Source of the DNA: Candidatus Colinaster equi | GTDB lineage: Bacteria; Bacillota; Clostridia; Lachnospirales; Lachnospiraceae | NCBI GenBank assembly: GCA_018064425.1 | Contig: JAGHVF010000020.1 | Coordinates: 1 to 64,000 of the forward strand | DNA: 64,000 nucleotides | Reading direction: 5' to 3' | Shown here: one piece after another, positions 44,116 to 54,100 of the stretch | How positions within the stretch are numbered: the stretch's first letter is position 1 | Layout: each line of letters opens with the position of its first letter | The notes under the pieces: model-generated | What the model saw: only the letters and a program-made list of their open reading frames with translations | Told to the model about the DNA's origin: nothing | Databases searched by the model: none | Translations under genes and position numbers: made by a program

Positions 44116-47100
44116 TTATTTTACAATTTTTAGATTGACTGTAAACTTCTTACCTGTAATCTTGTCGACATAAGAAATCTTAGCATTACCGGTCTTAAGC
44201 GGCTTGTAGCACAATTGAATATATCCTGTGTCATCTTCACACGGTTCAGCCTTTGCCGACACAATACTCGGCTTGTCTATCGATGGCCGTACATCACTAT
44301 TTGCACTATGTGCCTGTCGTCCATATTCAATATAAGCCGGAAGAACAAATATACTATCATAATCATCATCCGAATAATCTCGTAACCGCACAGTATACGA
44401 CTGACTATTTACAGGTTGGTAAATCTGCTTTCCGTTTTTTTCTTCCACTATTCCGAAAGTGGTCATCGGATTTGGCACTACTAACATTTCATATGTATCA
44501 CTTATGTCGTCCAAACCAGCCATCGCAGCCCTAACGGTAATCCGAAGCATTGCTTTATGCAGCATAGACTTATCAACCTTCAATGTACCGTTTGATGAAA
44601 TAGTAACATGCTTGTCGTATGACTTGCCATCCGTACTCAAAATTCTATCAATCGACCAATCCACTTTGGTACTTGACAGCTTACCATATTCTTTACCGAT
44701 AACCGCCTTCATTTTCTTTGAACTGCCCGGGGTCATAATATAATAATCATCCGGAGGGGTAATTTTAAGTGAAGACGGAGGATTGACAACGTTGACAGTA
44801 ACCTGTGTCTTCTTTCCGGTTCCGTCATTGGATGCCACTGTCACCACTACTTTACCCGTGGCATTACCGGTTGCTTCGACGGTAACTTTCAATACATTAC
44901 TATCCTCTTCCTTGTTACAATCTATTGTGGCAATATTGGTTCCTGTCTGTGTGACACTTATCGCATTAGATGAAAAACCTGTCTTACCATCAATAGTCAC
45001 ATAGAAATCAGCTACTGTCGGTATTTCCGGTAATATTCCGTGAGTTCTATATATTGTCACATTTTTTACATCAGATGTTAAAGACGTTATTCCGCCTTTT
45101 CTTACCTCAAACATATATTCCTTAGCTACAGTGGGAGTGCCTTCTACCAGTGTACCGTCCTGCGCTGTTGCAACCGCAACATACTGTCCCGGGGCTGCAT
45201 TTGTCGTTGTGGTCACTACACCGCTTGATGATATGCTGATTCCGTTGTCTTTCGCATTCATCATATTGCCGCTCGTATCTTTAACAGTCCAAAGTACTTT
45301 CTTATTTGTAGCATTTGACGGCGATACAGCTGCCTTTAGGGTAAGCTTTTTGCCGGCAACCACATAGTAGCCCGAACCTGTCACGGTTATATCTTGAACC
45401 ATTTGCTTAACGGTCACATTTATTGTTGCTTTCTTGTTACTACCATCTATTGCAGCTAATGTTATTGTTGCTTTACCCGGCTTCCTGCCTTTCAACTTAA
45501 TAGTAGCATGCTTATCATCCGAGAACACAAAACCATCAATACCTACAATTTTATCATTTGTCTGTGTAATTTTTACCGCACCGGAACTGTAGTCTCCCGT
45601 TCCTTCAATAGTAACATCACAGTCACCGCTTACTGTAGGCTCACCCGTTAATCGCAACTCCACATTCTTGGTAGCCGGAGTAATGGAAGATATTCCACCG
45701 TTTGTTACTTTAAATTCATGTACGTCATTCATGCACGTACCATCAAGAGCTGTTGCAATTGCACGATATGTTCCGGTCTGCACATTAGCCTTAGTCTTAA
45801 CCACACCGCTTGATGATATACTTATTCCCGGTCCCGGTTCAGCATCATTTTCTCCGTCAAAATACATTAAATTCCATAAGACCTTCTTATTTGTAGCATT
45901 TGACGGCAAAACATTGGCTTTTAATGTTATTGATTTGCCGGCAATAACACTTGGTGAACCTTCTATGGAAACACTATTGACCATCTGTTTAACAGTAATG
46001 TTCACTGTTGCTTTCTTGTTGCTTCCGTCAGTTGAAGCTATCGTCACTACAGCTTTGCCTAATTTTGCTCCGGTAGCAGTAACAGGAATCTGTACAAGAT
46101 CATCATCTTCGTCTACTATCCAATGTCTACTATCACAATCTACTTTTGCAATATTAGCACCCGTCTGCGTAACCTTTAGTGCCCCAATATTTTCACCGAC
46201 AACTTTTAAATATATCCGACCGGAAGCCACTTCGTCACGCACTTCCATTACCATATTCTTCTCAATCGGCGTAATAGAAGTTATTCCTGCATCTACTACG
46301 AAGTAATATGTATCACTTTTCCCCGAACCATCAGCTGCTGTTGCAGTCGCACAGTACACATCCGATGCTATACCTGCCTTTGTGGTTACCACACCGCTTG
46401 ATGATATACTAATACCTTCCGCCGGTTCCAAACATCCGGTTACGGTGTTCTCTTTTCCCACAAACCATACCACTTTCTTATTGGTTGCGTTATTTGGCGT
46501 TACAGTTGCCTTCAGGCTAAGAGATTTACCGGCCATCAAAGCTTCACTTGCTCCGGTTATCTCAACACCGGTCACAGGATTCTTATCATATACGTTTATT
46601 GTGTATGTGCCGAATATTTTATTTCTATCAATCGCTGTTGCAGTTACGGTATATGTACCGGTCTTTGCAATCACACTCTTACTTTTTACAGTAGTTACTT
46701 TGCCTGAGGATGATACACTGATACCATCCTTCTTTGCAGTCATCTCAGTTCCCTGCGCATCCACAATCTTCCATGACAACTTCTTATTGGAAGCAAATGA
46801 AGGTAACACTTCAGCAGACAACTGTATGCTTTTACCTACCTCTACAGTATTATTACCTGATAAAATAATGGCTCTTACATACGGTTTTACAGTAATAGCT
46901 AAGGTCTTAACCTTACTAACCATTCCGGCATCCGTATAACAAAGTGCCGATATCTTACGTGTCTCAACTTTATCCCTATCAAGCGGGCAATTTATTGTCA
47001 CAGAGCATCCATCATCCTGTATTCCTTTTACTACGCCGCCTGAATATGATGGCTTTGTTCCATCCTGAGTATATACAATATGTGTAATCAAAGATGAAGT

Positions 47101-48798
47101 AATAGTAACATCCAAAGAAGCCGGCTCACCATCTTCATCATAATTGGTAGTATATGTAATAGCAGGTGCATTCGGTGTAACAGCATCGGTATCTATACCC
47201 AATGCCTTCGGTAGATATGGAATACCTGCGCCCATTCCGCCACCAACTTTGATAGCGGATTTTTTCAATGTACTTTCTATTTGGTCAACTTTTTTTCCAC
47301 CTTCATATTCATCAAACCGACCTGAAGAAAGGATAACAGCCACTTCACCGACTACAACCGGACAAGCCATGGAAGTTCCGCTCTTGCAAACATATTCCCC
47401 GTCATTACCATAACCATTTGCCCATATATCTGTTCCCGGTCCACAGACATCTACTTTGTCACATTTACTTGTAAAACTGCTCGGTTCATTGCTTGAATTC
47501 GTAGAAGCAACACTGATAACATGATTATTACAAGCAGGATAGCTGTAATTATATCCACCGTCATTTCCGGATGATGCCACTACTACTATACCGTTATTAT
47601 ATAATTCATCAATAGCTTCCTGTAGTGCAGGATTGTCGAGCGGACCGCCAAGTGACATATTCACCACATCACATTCATCTTCTCCTGCCACATTTAGCGC
47701 TCGAATTATGGCAGCATCATCAAGATTTTTCTTCGAATCGTTTACACGAATTGCCTCAATGTCAGCTTCGGGAGCTATTCCTGCACCATAATATCCATCC
47801 AGTTTTGCACCGATTATACCGGCAACATGAGTACCATGACCGACTATATCTTCATAATTGCCTTCTTCTACCCCGCTGGGTTCGCCATTCTTTCCCACAG
47901 CAATCTCAAGATCTGCTGTCTGATTTGCGCCGGTATCAATTACAGCCACCTTTACGTCTTGTCCCATGTAACCTTGCTTCCAGGCATATTCGGAACCTAC
48001 TACAGCATGCTGATATTGATAATGTGAATTACCGGATATCATATACGGATCAACCGGTGTCCCATCTAACATCTCATTAAACTGGTCCGTCTTTAAAGAA
48101 AACAAGTCATTCTCAACATATTGAACAACATCTATCAAATCATCATCTTGGGCACCTGCATCAATATTATCCAATTGTCTGATACCGTTAGGATATACCG
48201 CAGGAAGTTTTACATTCGTATTTGCCGCAAGCTCCAATACTTCCTTAACATCATGGCCTTCAGGCAATTCGATTTCGGCAACTCCATTGCTAAAGCATAA
48301 AAGTTCACCTTGAAGTTCATCGGCAACAGCCTTGGCATCTTCCATACTATCAGACATGTAGATTACTTCATCTTTTACATAATCTACATCTTCCTTAACG
48401 CCGTTTAGCATATCGAGTGAATCTGCCAGTTCATCCTTTTCCTGCAACTGGGTTAAAGACAATTGATAATTAAACGACTCTCCCCATACACTGTCCATAG
48501 ACTCGGTTGCTGTCTCGGTCTCTGCTACAGTAGTTTCTTCGCTCATTACATCGGTTGTTGTCTCCTCGACAGTATCGGTTGTTGTCTCAACCTCCAACAC
48601 TTCTTCCGACTCAGATTCTGTCTCTGCTACCGACGTCTCTGTCTCTTCATTGTAAGACTCTGTCTCACTCTCAGTCTCACTTTGTATGCTAATTATGTCA
48701 TTTTGCGCTGCATACACAGTGCCACCGTTTCCGCAAATATCAACGCATAATAACACACACGCACATATTGCGGCCCATAATCTTTTATTCCTCTTCAT
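44116..48798 (-). CDS. Secreted subtilisin-like S8 protease with BIG2-like repeats (first paralogue)
   Basis: 1560 residues. Order: signal peptide (1-31), Glu/Thr-rich linker (about 40-105), prodomain-like region (about 110-270), S8 catalytic domain with D288 (VAVIDTGANQ), H321 (GHGTHVAG), oxyanion N412 (SSGNDGG) and S476 (GTSMACP), a chitobiase-type segment (YTQDGTKPSYS), then several BIG2-like Ig modules (for example AGKSLSLKATVTPNNATNKK). The triad is complete. No LPXTG, SLH or membrane anchor is visible, so it is released or held by non-covalent contacts. GGAGG precedes the ATG. It is 85 residues longer than its paralogue at 51188-55615. The substrate is unknown; processing of surface proteins is plausible. 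Confidence 0.93.
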   Translation of the reverse strand: MKRNKRLWAAICACVLLCVDICGNGGTVYAAQNDIISIQSETESETESYNEETETSVAETESESEEVLEVETTTDTVEETTTDVMSEETTVAETETATESMDSVWGESFNYQLSLTQLQEKDELADSLDMLNGVKEDVDYVKDEVIYMSDSMEDAKAVADELQGELLCFSNGVAEIELPEGHDVKEVLELAANTNVKLPAVYPNGIRQLDNIDAGAQDDDLIDVVQYVENDLFSLKTDQFNEMLDGTPVDPYMISGNSHYQYQHAVVGSEYAWKQGYMGQDVKVAVIDTGANQTADLEIAVGKNGEPSGVEEGNYEDIVGHGTHVAGIIGAKLDGYYGAGIAPEADIEAIRVNDSKKNLDDAAIIRALNVAGEDECDVVNMSLGGPLDNPALQEAIDELYNNGIVVVASSGNDGGYNYSYPACNNHVISVASTNSSNEPSSFTSKCDKVDVCGPGTDIWANGYGNDGEYVCKSGTSMACPVVVGEVAVILSSGRFDEYEGGKKVDQIESTLKKSAIKVGGGMGAGIPYLPKALGIDTDAVTPNAPAITYTTNYDEDGEPASLDVTITSSLITHIVYTQDGTKPSYSGGVVKGIQDDGCSVTINCPLDRDKVETRKISALCYTDAGMVSKVKTLAITVKPYVRAIILSGNNTVEVGKSIQLSAEVLPSFASNKKLSWKIVDAQGTEMTAKKDGISVSSSGKVTTVKSKSVIAKTGTYTVTATAIDRNKIFGTYTINVYDKNPVTGVEITGASEALMAGKSLSLKATVTPNNATNKKVVWFVGKENTVTGCLEPAEGISISSSGVVTTKAGIASDVYCATATAADGSGKSDTYYFVVDAGITSITPIEKNMVMEVRDEVASGRIYLKVVGENIGALKVTQTGANIAKVDCDSRHWIVDEDDDLVQIPVTATGAKLGKAVVTIASTDGSNKKATVNITVKQMVNSVSIEGSPSVIAGKSITLKANVLPSNATNKKVLWNLMYFDGENDAEPGPGISISSSGVVKTKANVQTGTYRAIATALDGTCMNDVHEFKVTNGGISSITPATKNVELRLTGEPTVSGDCDVTIEGTGDYSSGAVKITQTNDKIVGIDGFVFSDDKHATIKLKGRKPGKATITLAAIDGSNKKATINVTVKQMVQDITVTGSGYYVVAGKKLTLKAAVSPSNATNKKVLWTVKDTSGNMMNAKDNGISISSSGVVTTTTNAAPGQYVAVATAQDGTLVEGTPTVAKEYMFEVRKGGITSLTSDVKNVTIYRTHGILPEIPTVADFYVTIDGKTGFSSNAISVTQTGTNIATIDCNKEEDSNVLKVTVEATGNATGKVVVTVASNDGTGKKTQVTVNVVNPPSSLKITPPDDYYIMTPGSSKKMKAVIGKEYGKLSSTKVDWSIDRILSTDGKSYDKHVTISSNGTLKVDKSMLHKAMLRITVRAAMAGLDDISDTYEMLVVPNPMTTFGIVEEKNGKQIYQPVNSQSYTVRLRDYSDDDYDSIFVLPAYIEYGRQAHSANSDVRPSIDKPSIVSAKAEPCEDDTGYIQLCYKPLKTGNAKISYVDKITGKKFTVNLKIVK

Positions 48799-48921
48799 CC
48801 CTACCTCCGTATAACCTCATGGAAATGCAGCGACAAAACACGTTTTGCGAGCTCTGTCAGCTGATTAGCGGTCGTCAAATTCATTTGAGCAATCTCAATG
48901 TATTTTCCTCGTCGCCATAAC

Positions 48922-48967
48922 AAAAAAAATGATATTCACGGTGCTTAACAACCGTGAATATCATTTT
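48922..48967 (-). terminator. Rho-independent terminator after the hydrogenase-chemotaxis sensor
   Basis: A perfect 17-bp stem (AAAATGATATTCACGGT and its complement) with an 8-nt loop, followed by a run of T in the minus direction. It starts 11 nt after the stop at 48978. Confidence 0.9.
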
Positions 48968-48977
48968 ATCATTTCAA

Positions 48978-50933
48978 TTATTTGTTTACAAGATTTTCCA
49001 AATTAATCTTAATCGAATCTGCCGATTCTCTAATTCGCTCGGTAGACAATTCAATCTTGTCTGCCACCGATGCAAGATTCTCGGTCCTTGTATTAACAGT
49101 GCTTACCGTCTTTAGGAGAATATCCGAATCCTCCAAAAGCTTAGAAACCAGCTTATTGATGATATCCTGTGTCTCACTACTCTTTGAGGCGGTCTCTTTC
49201 GAATTTGTCGCCAATTTATTAATCTCATCAGCCACAACCGCGAAGCCTTTGCCTGCCTCACCGGCACGTGCTGCTTCAATTGACGCATTCAGTGCCAACA
49301 GGTTAGTCTGCGATGCAATGTTAACAACTTCAACATTGTTCTGCGTAAGCTCATTAATTGCATCATTGATTTTTGCCATCGAATCATTCAGTTCTGCACA
49401 AAAATTACTTATTTCGTTCATCTTTGCTGCAATATCATTGCACTCGGAAGTATTATTATTATTATTACCGGCCAATTCTTCAATAGCGTTGTTTACTACT
49501 TCGAAATCACCGTTAATCTGATTGATTGTATCTATAATGGCATTCTGTTTTGCAACAACCGCATTCTTCTCTTCTTCTACTTCACTGCTAAGTTGTCTTG
49601 CAACTCTATTCTGCTCCTCAACCTGGCTCTTCACATAATGAATACAATTATCTCTATGATTGAAACCGTTATGTATTGCAACCGCCATCTCCTTACATGT
49701 TGAATATCCGCAACATGAACAATTGATACGCTGTGAAGCCGGTGTTGTCTTATTCATAGATTCAAATATCCTGTTCAGCTCTGCAGTAGTCGGTTCCTCC
49801 CATGCACAAGTCTTGGAACGATCCGTATATGTACATACAAAGTCCTCAAGATTAAGTCCCTTAAACTGTTTATTTAAGTGTTCAAGTCTCTTTTCCGGCT
49901 TAAGCTTTCTTGACCATGTACTGTGTGCCGAGTTATTCTTGCTTGCCTGCTTAATCTTCATCATCTGAATAATAGCATCATCTGTGTCGACCTTTGTCTC
50001 TTCGCAAGCTGTTCCGTACAAACAACCCGAGCTACAATTAAGCGCATCAATAAACACGTACGGCAATTGACATTTGGATATCTTATCTTTATTGGTATCA
50101 AGATAATGATACATGTGCTTCTCACCTTCTACCTGGCGAATGAAAGCATCTTCTCCCAAGAACCAATATACATTCTCCTTAAGGCCGCCGGGAGTAGGAT
50201 ATATAGAACCAAGACCATACTCGATCTCATCCTTTGCGGACGGTCCACTGATATGATGATCTCTGACATATTTCATCAAATGATCAAATGTTACATTATA
50301 TTGAATAAGTCCCTTACCTCGAACCGATGTCATCTCATTCTTCTTAGCAATACAAGGACTGATAAATGCCATCTTTTCTTTTACACCCATATATTTGTTG
50401 GCATAAATCGCACCACACATCATAGGACTCTGTACAGGGAAAAGCTTCGGCAATACCTCCGGTACATACTTCTCAATATAACCTACAACAGCAGGACACG
50501 GTTGAGAAATTCCTCCCATAAAATTGTATTTACTAATGTAATTAAGATAAGCCCATGTAGTAATATCGGCTCCAAAAGAAATACTAATCATTCTATTGAC
50601 GCCAAGCTGCTTTAATCCTCCCAAAACAGACGCATATTCCGAAGGATAATTAGCCAAAAATGCAGGTGCGATAAGTATTGATATTTTCTCACCCTTTTTC
50701 AAATCCTCAAAAAACGCTTCCGTATCATCGTAGAACTCTCTCGCATTATGCTCACATGCATCAAAGCAAGCTCCACAGGCGATACACTTATCGCCGTCTA
50801 CAGATATAATATTACGACCGTCAGGCGTCTCTTCCGCTACAGTTGCCCCCATACAGCTACATACGCTGATGCACTTATTACATCCGACGCAATTCTCATT
50901 GGTACGCACCAATCCATTCTTGTTATTAACCAT
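48978..50933 (-). CDS. Sensory [FeFe]-hydrogenase-like domain fused to a methyl-accepting chemotaxis signalling domain
   Basis: 651 residues, no membrane segment. Order: two ferredoxin-type [4Fe-4S] motifs ([11 protein letters not shown] and [11 protein letters not shown]), an H-cluster domain, a small Fe-S domain ([13 protein letters not shown], about 404-435), a coiled coil, and an MCP signalling hairpin with the tip [20 protein letters not shown] (about 537-556). H-cluster ligands are present but in sensory form: QPCPAVV (C146) instead of the TSCCP of catalytic enzymes, SPCIAKKNE (C194), and NCSSGC (C300, C304). It should sense H2 or redox state in the cytoplasm and signal through CheA. 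It has its own promoter and terminator and lies between two subtilase genes. Confidence 0.92.
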   Translation of the reverse strand: MVNNKNGLVRTNENCVGCNKCISVCSCMGATVAEETPDGRNIISVDGDKCIACGACFDACEHNAREFYDDTEAFFEDLKKGEKISILIAPAFLANYPSEYASVLGGLKQLGVNRMISISFGADITTWAYLNYISKYNFMGGISQPCPAVVGYIEKYVPEVLPKLFPVQSPMMCGAIYANKYMGVKEKMAFISPCIAKKNEMTSVRGKGLIQYNVTFDHLMKYVRDHHISGPSAKDEIEYGLGSIYPTPGGLKENVYWFLGEDAFIRQVEGEKHMYHYLDTNKDKISKCQLPYVFIDALNCSSGCLYGTACEETKVDTDDAIIQMMKIKQASKNNSAHSTWSRKLKPEKRLEHLNKQFKGLNLEDFVCTYTDRSKTCAWEEPTTAELNRIFESMNKTTPASQRINCSCCGYSTCKEMAVAIHNGFNHRDNCIHYVKSQVEEQNRVARQLSSEVEEEKNAVVAKQNAIIDTINQINGDFEVVNNAIEELAGNNNNNTSECNDIAAKMNEISNFCAELNDSMAKINDAINELTQNNVEVVNIASQTNLLALNASIEAARAGEAGKGFAVVADEINKLATNSKETASKSSETQDIINKLVSKLLEDSDILLKTVSTVNTRTENLASVADKIELSTERIRESADSIKINLENLVNK

Positions 50934-50965
50934 ACCTATAATATCCTCCTACCCAACTATTCCAA

Positions 50966-51031
50966 ATAGCAAATTTTATATAACAATTATACACCATTTT
51001 ACTTAATATGTCTTGATGTTCCCAATATTTG
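50966..51031. repeat. 66-bp direct repeat, copy 1
   Basis: Matches 55835-55900 at 64 of 66 positions by hand alignment. This copy contains the promoter of the sensor gene and, on its right side, the last codons of a reading frame (QILGTSRHIK and stop) whose longer relative is in copy 2. Confidence 0.9.
50986..51014 (-). promoter_or_regulatory. Promoter of the hydrogenase-chemotaxis sensor gene
   Basis: Minus strand: -35 AAGACA, exactly 17 nt, -10 TATAAT. Copy 2 of the 66-bp repeat has degraded versions (AAGACT and TATAGT). AGGAGG lies upstream of the ATG at a rather long spacing of about 11 nt. Confidence 0.6.
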
Positions 51032-51062
51032 GCATATCAAGAATATCTCATTCAAGTTACCC

Positions 51063-51102
51063 AAAAACGTCATACACAATCATAATGATTATGTATGACG
51101 TT
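51063..51102 (-). terminator. Rho-independent terminator after the second subtilase gene
   Basis: Outer arms AACGTCATACA/TGTATGACGTT and inner arms AATCAT/ATGATT with one mismatch give a nearly continuous 17-bp stem, followed by TTTTT in the minus direction. Confidence 0.85.
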
Positions 51103-51187
51103 AAATTTATGCACATATTAAATTGCCGGCATCATCGGTCAGCCCAATCTACCTCCACGTGTACGAAAACATTCACGTAATTACGTA

Positions 51188-54100
51188 TTATTTTGTAACC
51201 TTCAGATTAACCGTAAACTTCTTACCGGTTATTTTATCGGTAAAATACACTTTTGTGCTTCCGACTTTTTTCGGAATCATATATGCATCAACTACAAATG
51301 ACGAATCATAATTCGAATCTGAATAAGCAGCCCCCGCTATCTGAGGATTTTCAACAGATATCGCAAACTCAAAAAGGCTTAGGTCAATACGTCTTCCGTC
51401 AAGAGTTATGGGCATAATTGGTACATATCCAACACCGCTTTTGCCACTTTGATAATCCTTCAACGAAACAGTCGCATTGTAACTGTTTTTCTCATACAAG
51501 TATCCGTTCTGTTGGTAAACGAATTTTGATATTGGATAACACACTACTGTCATTTTATAGGTATCGGACAATCCGGATCCATCCGCCATAACAGCCTTTA
51601 CCGTCACCGGAATTGCAATCGTCTTTCTAAACAATTTCTTATCGGCCTTCAATGTTCCGTTAGATGAAATAGTAATGTATTTCGCAAATTCTTTCGCCAA
51701 TTCGCTGTAATCACTATCTACCGACACAGACCACTTGACTTTTGAATTGGCCAACTTTCCATATTCCTTACCGACAACAGCAGTCATTTTCTTCGAACTT
51801 CCCGGTGCCATACAATCGAAATTGTTTGGCGAAGTAATCTTAAGAGACGAAGGTGGGTTGACAACATTAACCGTAATTTGTGCCTTTTTGCCGCTTCCAT
51901 CATTTGATGCAACCGTAATTACCGATTTGCCGGTTGCTTTTCCCGTTGCACTTACATCTATAGTCAGAATACCATTGCTCATATCATAGGTATATGCGGG
52001 TATACTGACCACATTTGTACCTGTCTGCGAAACGGAGCATGCAGCGCAGTTATATCCCTCCGTACCGGCAATCGCAAGCTTTATTTCACCCGTTGTAGGT
52101 GAGTTGTTTATTCCCTTCACTCTATACAATGTAAGATTCTTTGTATCCGGTTTGATAGACGTTATTCCACCGCTTGTAACGGTAAAATCAAAGAAGTCAT
52201 ATACCCACATGTTATCCTCTAATTCAGCAAATGCATAATACTCTCCCGGAACAGCGTTTGCCTTTGCTGTAATTACACCGGAAGAAGATATGGAAATACC
52301 GCACGCTTTATAATCTATTTCATATTCCGGGTTACCCTGCCATAGTGACCATTTTATTTTCTTCTTGACCGCATTTGATGGTAAAGCTGTGGCTTTTAAC
52401 GACATTTTCTTTCCGCGCATCAACGTCGTGCTTTTTCCCGTTACCTCAATTTTCGTTACATCTTGTTTGACATTTACTGCAACAGATGCCTTCTTTCCGC
52501 TGCCGTCAGCCGCTGAAACTACAATATTGGCTTTGCCTATTTTATTTCCTACTGCTTGAATATAAACATTAATAGCATTTTCACCGTTAATATTCTCTAT
52601 TCCACTAATCTTTACAATATCAGTATTGGAACTGGTAACACGCATGCATCCGGTATATAAACTATCCAACCCATCTACTGTTACTTTAAATGATTTGATG
52701 TCATAAGAATAATTGCTTCTGTAAAACATGGATATCGACTTAGTTGATGTTTTGATTGCTTTGATTTTTTTGTCGGTAACCATGAATTTCTTTACGGCAT
52801 TAACAGTAGTATTAGGGACATCTGTAGCCAAGGCGCGAACAGCGTATTCACCTGTGTCAGCAGTCTTTTTGACAGTCACCGCGCCCGATGTAGATACTGT
52901 AATCGACTTATCGGTTACATCAAGCGGTGTGAATTTTCCGTCAACAACTCGCCCTACTTCCCACTTCACTTTCTTATTTGAAGCATTGCTCGGAGAAACG
53001 GTTGTTCCAAAATTCAATTTGTTTCCTGTTGCAACATATATTGTTGAATTATTCTCGGCATATGATTTTAGATTGATATCTATGCCGGTCACTGCCTGTT
53101 TACATACAACTGTAACTGACGCCTTTTTGCCGCTTCCGTCATTGGCGGTTGCTGTTATTACTGCACTTCCCGGTGCATACAAGACCACTTTTCCCTTTTC
53201 ATCCGTTACATTGCTTACCGACGCCACTTTTCCGTTGCTGCTTGTAAAAATAAAATCATTTGCATCCGCCGCAGTACCATCGGTCTTCTGTGCGGTCAGA
53301 TAATCAGCTATATTCAATGTGCCGTTTGCTCCGGCTCTATATTCCGTTATCGTCTTTGTACTGAATTTTGCCGATTTTATAATCACATCAGCTATTACAT
53401 GTATTTTGTATTTGTTTGTAATTCGCTTTCTGTCGACAGCTGTTGCAACGACATAGTAATCGCCGGGTTTTACCGTTACTGATTTATTCTTTAAAGTCGT
53501 AACTTTTCCCGTTGCCGAAACACTGATACCATCCGTTTCAGCCTTCATTTCTTTGCCGCTTTCATTTGTTACCTTCCACGATAACTTCTTATTGCCGGCA
53601 TACGACGGAACTACATCTGTAGTTAACTGCAAACTCTTTCCCTGGGCAATTGTATCACCGCCGCTTATCTTAATCTCTCTGACATACGGTTTTACACTAA
53701 TTGCCAGTGTTTTTACTTTGCTGGCCAAACCGCAGTCGTTATAGCACAATGCAGATATCTTGTATGTTTGTGTTGTATCCATTTTAATCGGAATCGTGAA
53801 AGTTACTGCATTATCGGGTCCATCCCCGGTTTGTGGTGCCTCTTCTCCTTTCAGATTTCCGTTGGAATATGAAGGCTTCGAACCATCTCTTGTATATACA
53901 AGATGTGTAATTATTGACGATGTAATAGTAATATCCATCGACACAGGGTCCATATTTCCATCATAATTCGTTACATACGAAATATCAGGCGCAGTCGGCG
54001 TCATGCTATCTGTATCGATTGAAAGAGCTTTTGGGAGATACGGTATTCCGGCACCCATTCCCGCTCCGACTTTAATTGCTGATTTCTTCAAATCCTTCTC

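Noticed and set aside
48978-50933. Catalytic [FeFe] hydrogenase
   Set aside because: The first H-cluster motif lacks the second Cys of TSCCP, and the protein ends in a chemotaxis signalling domain.
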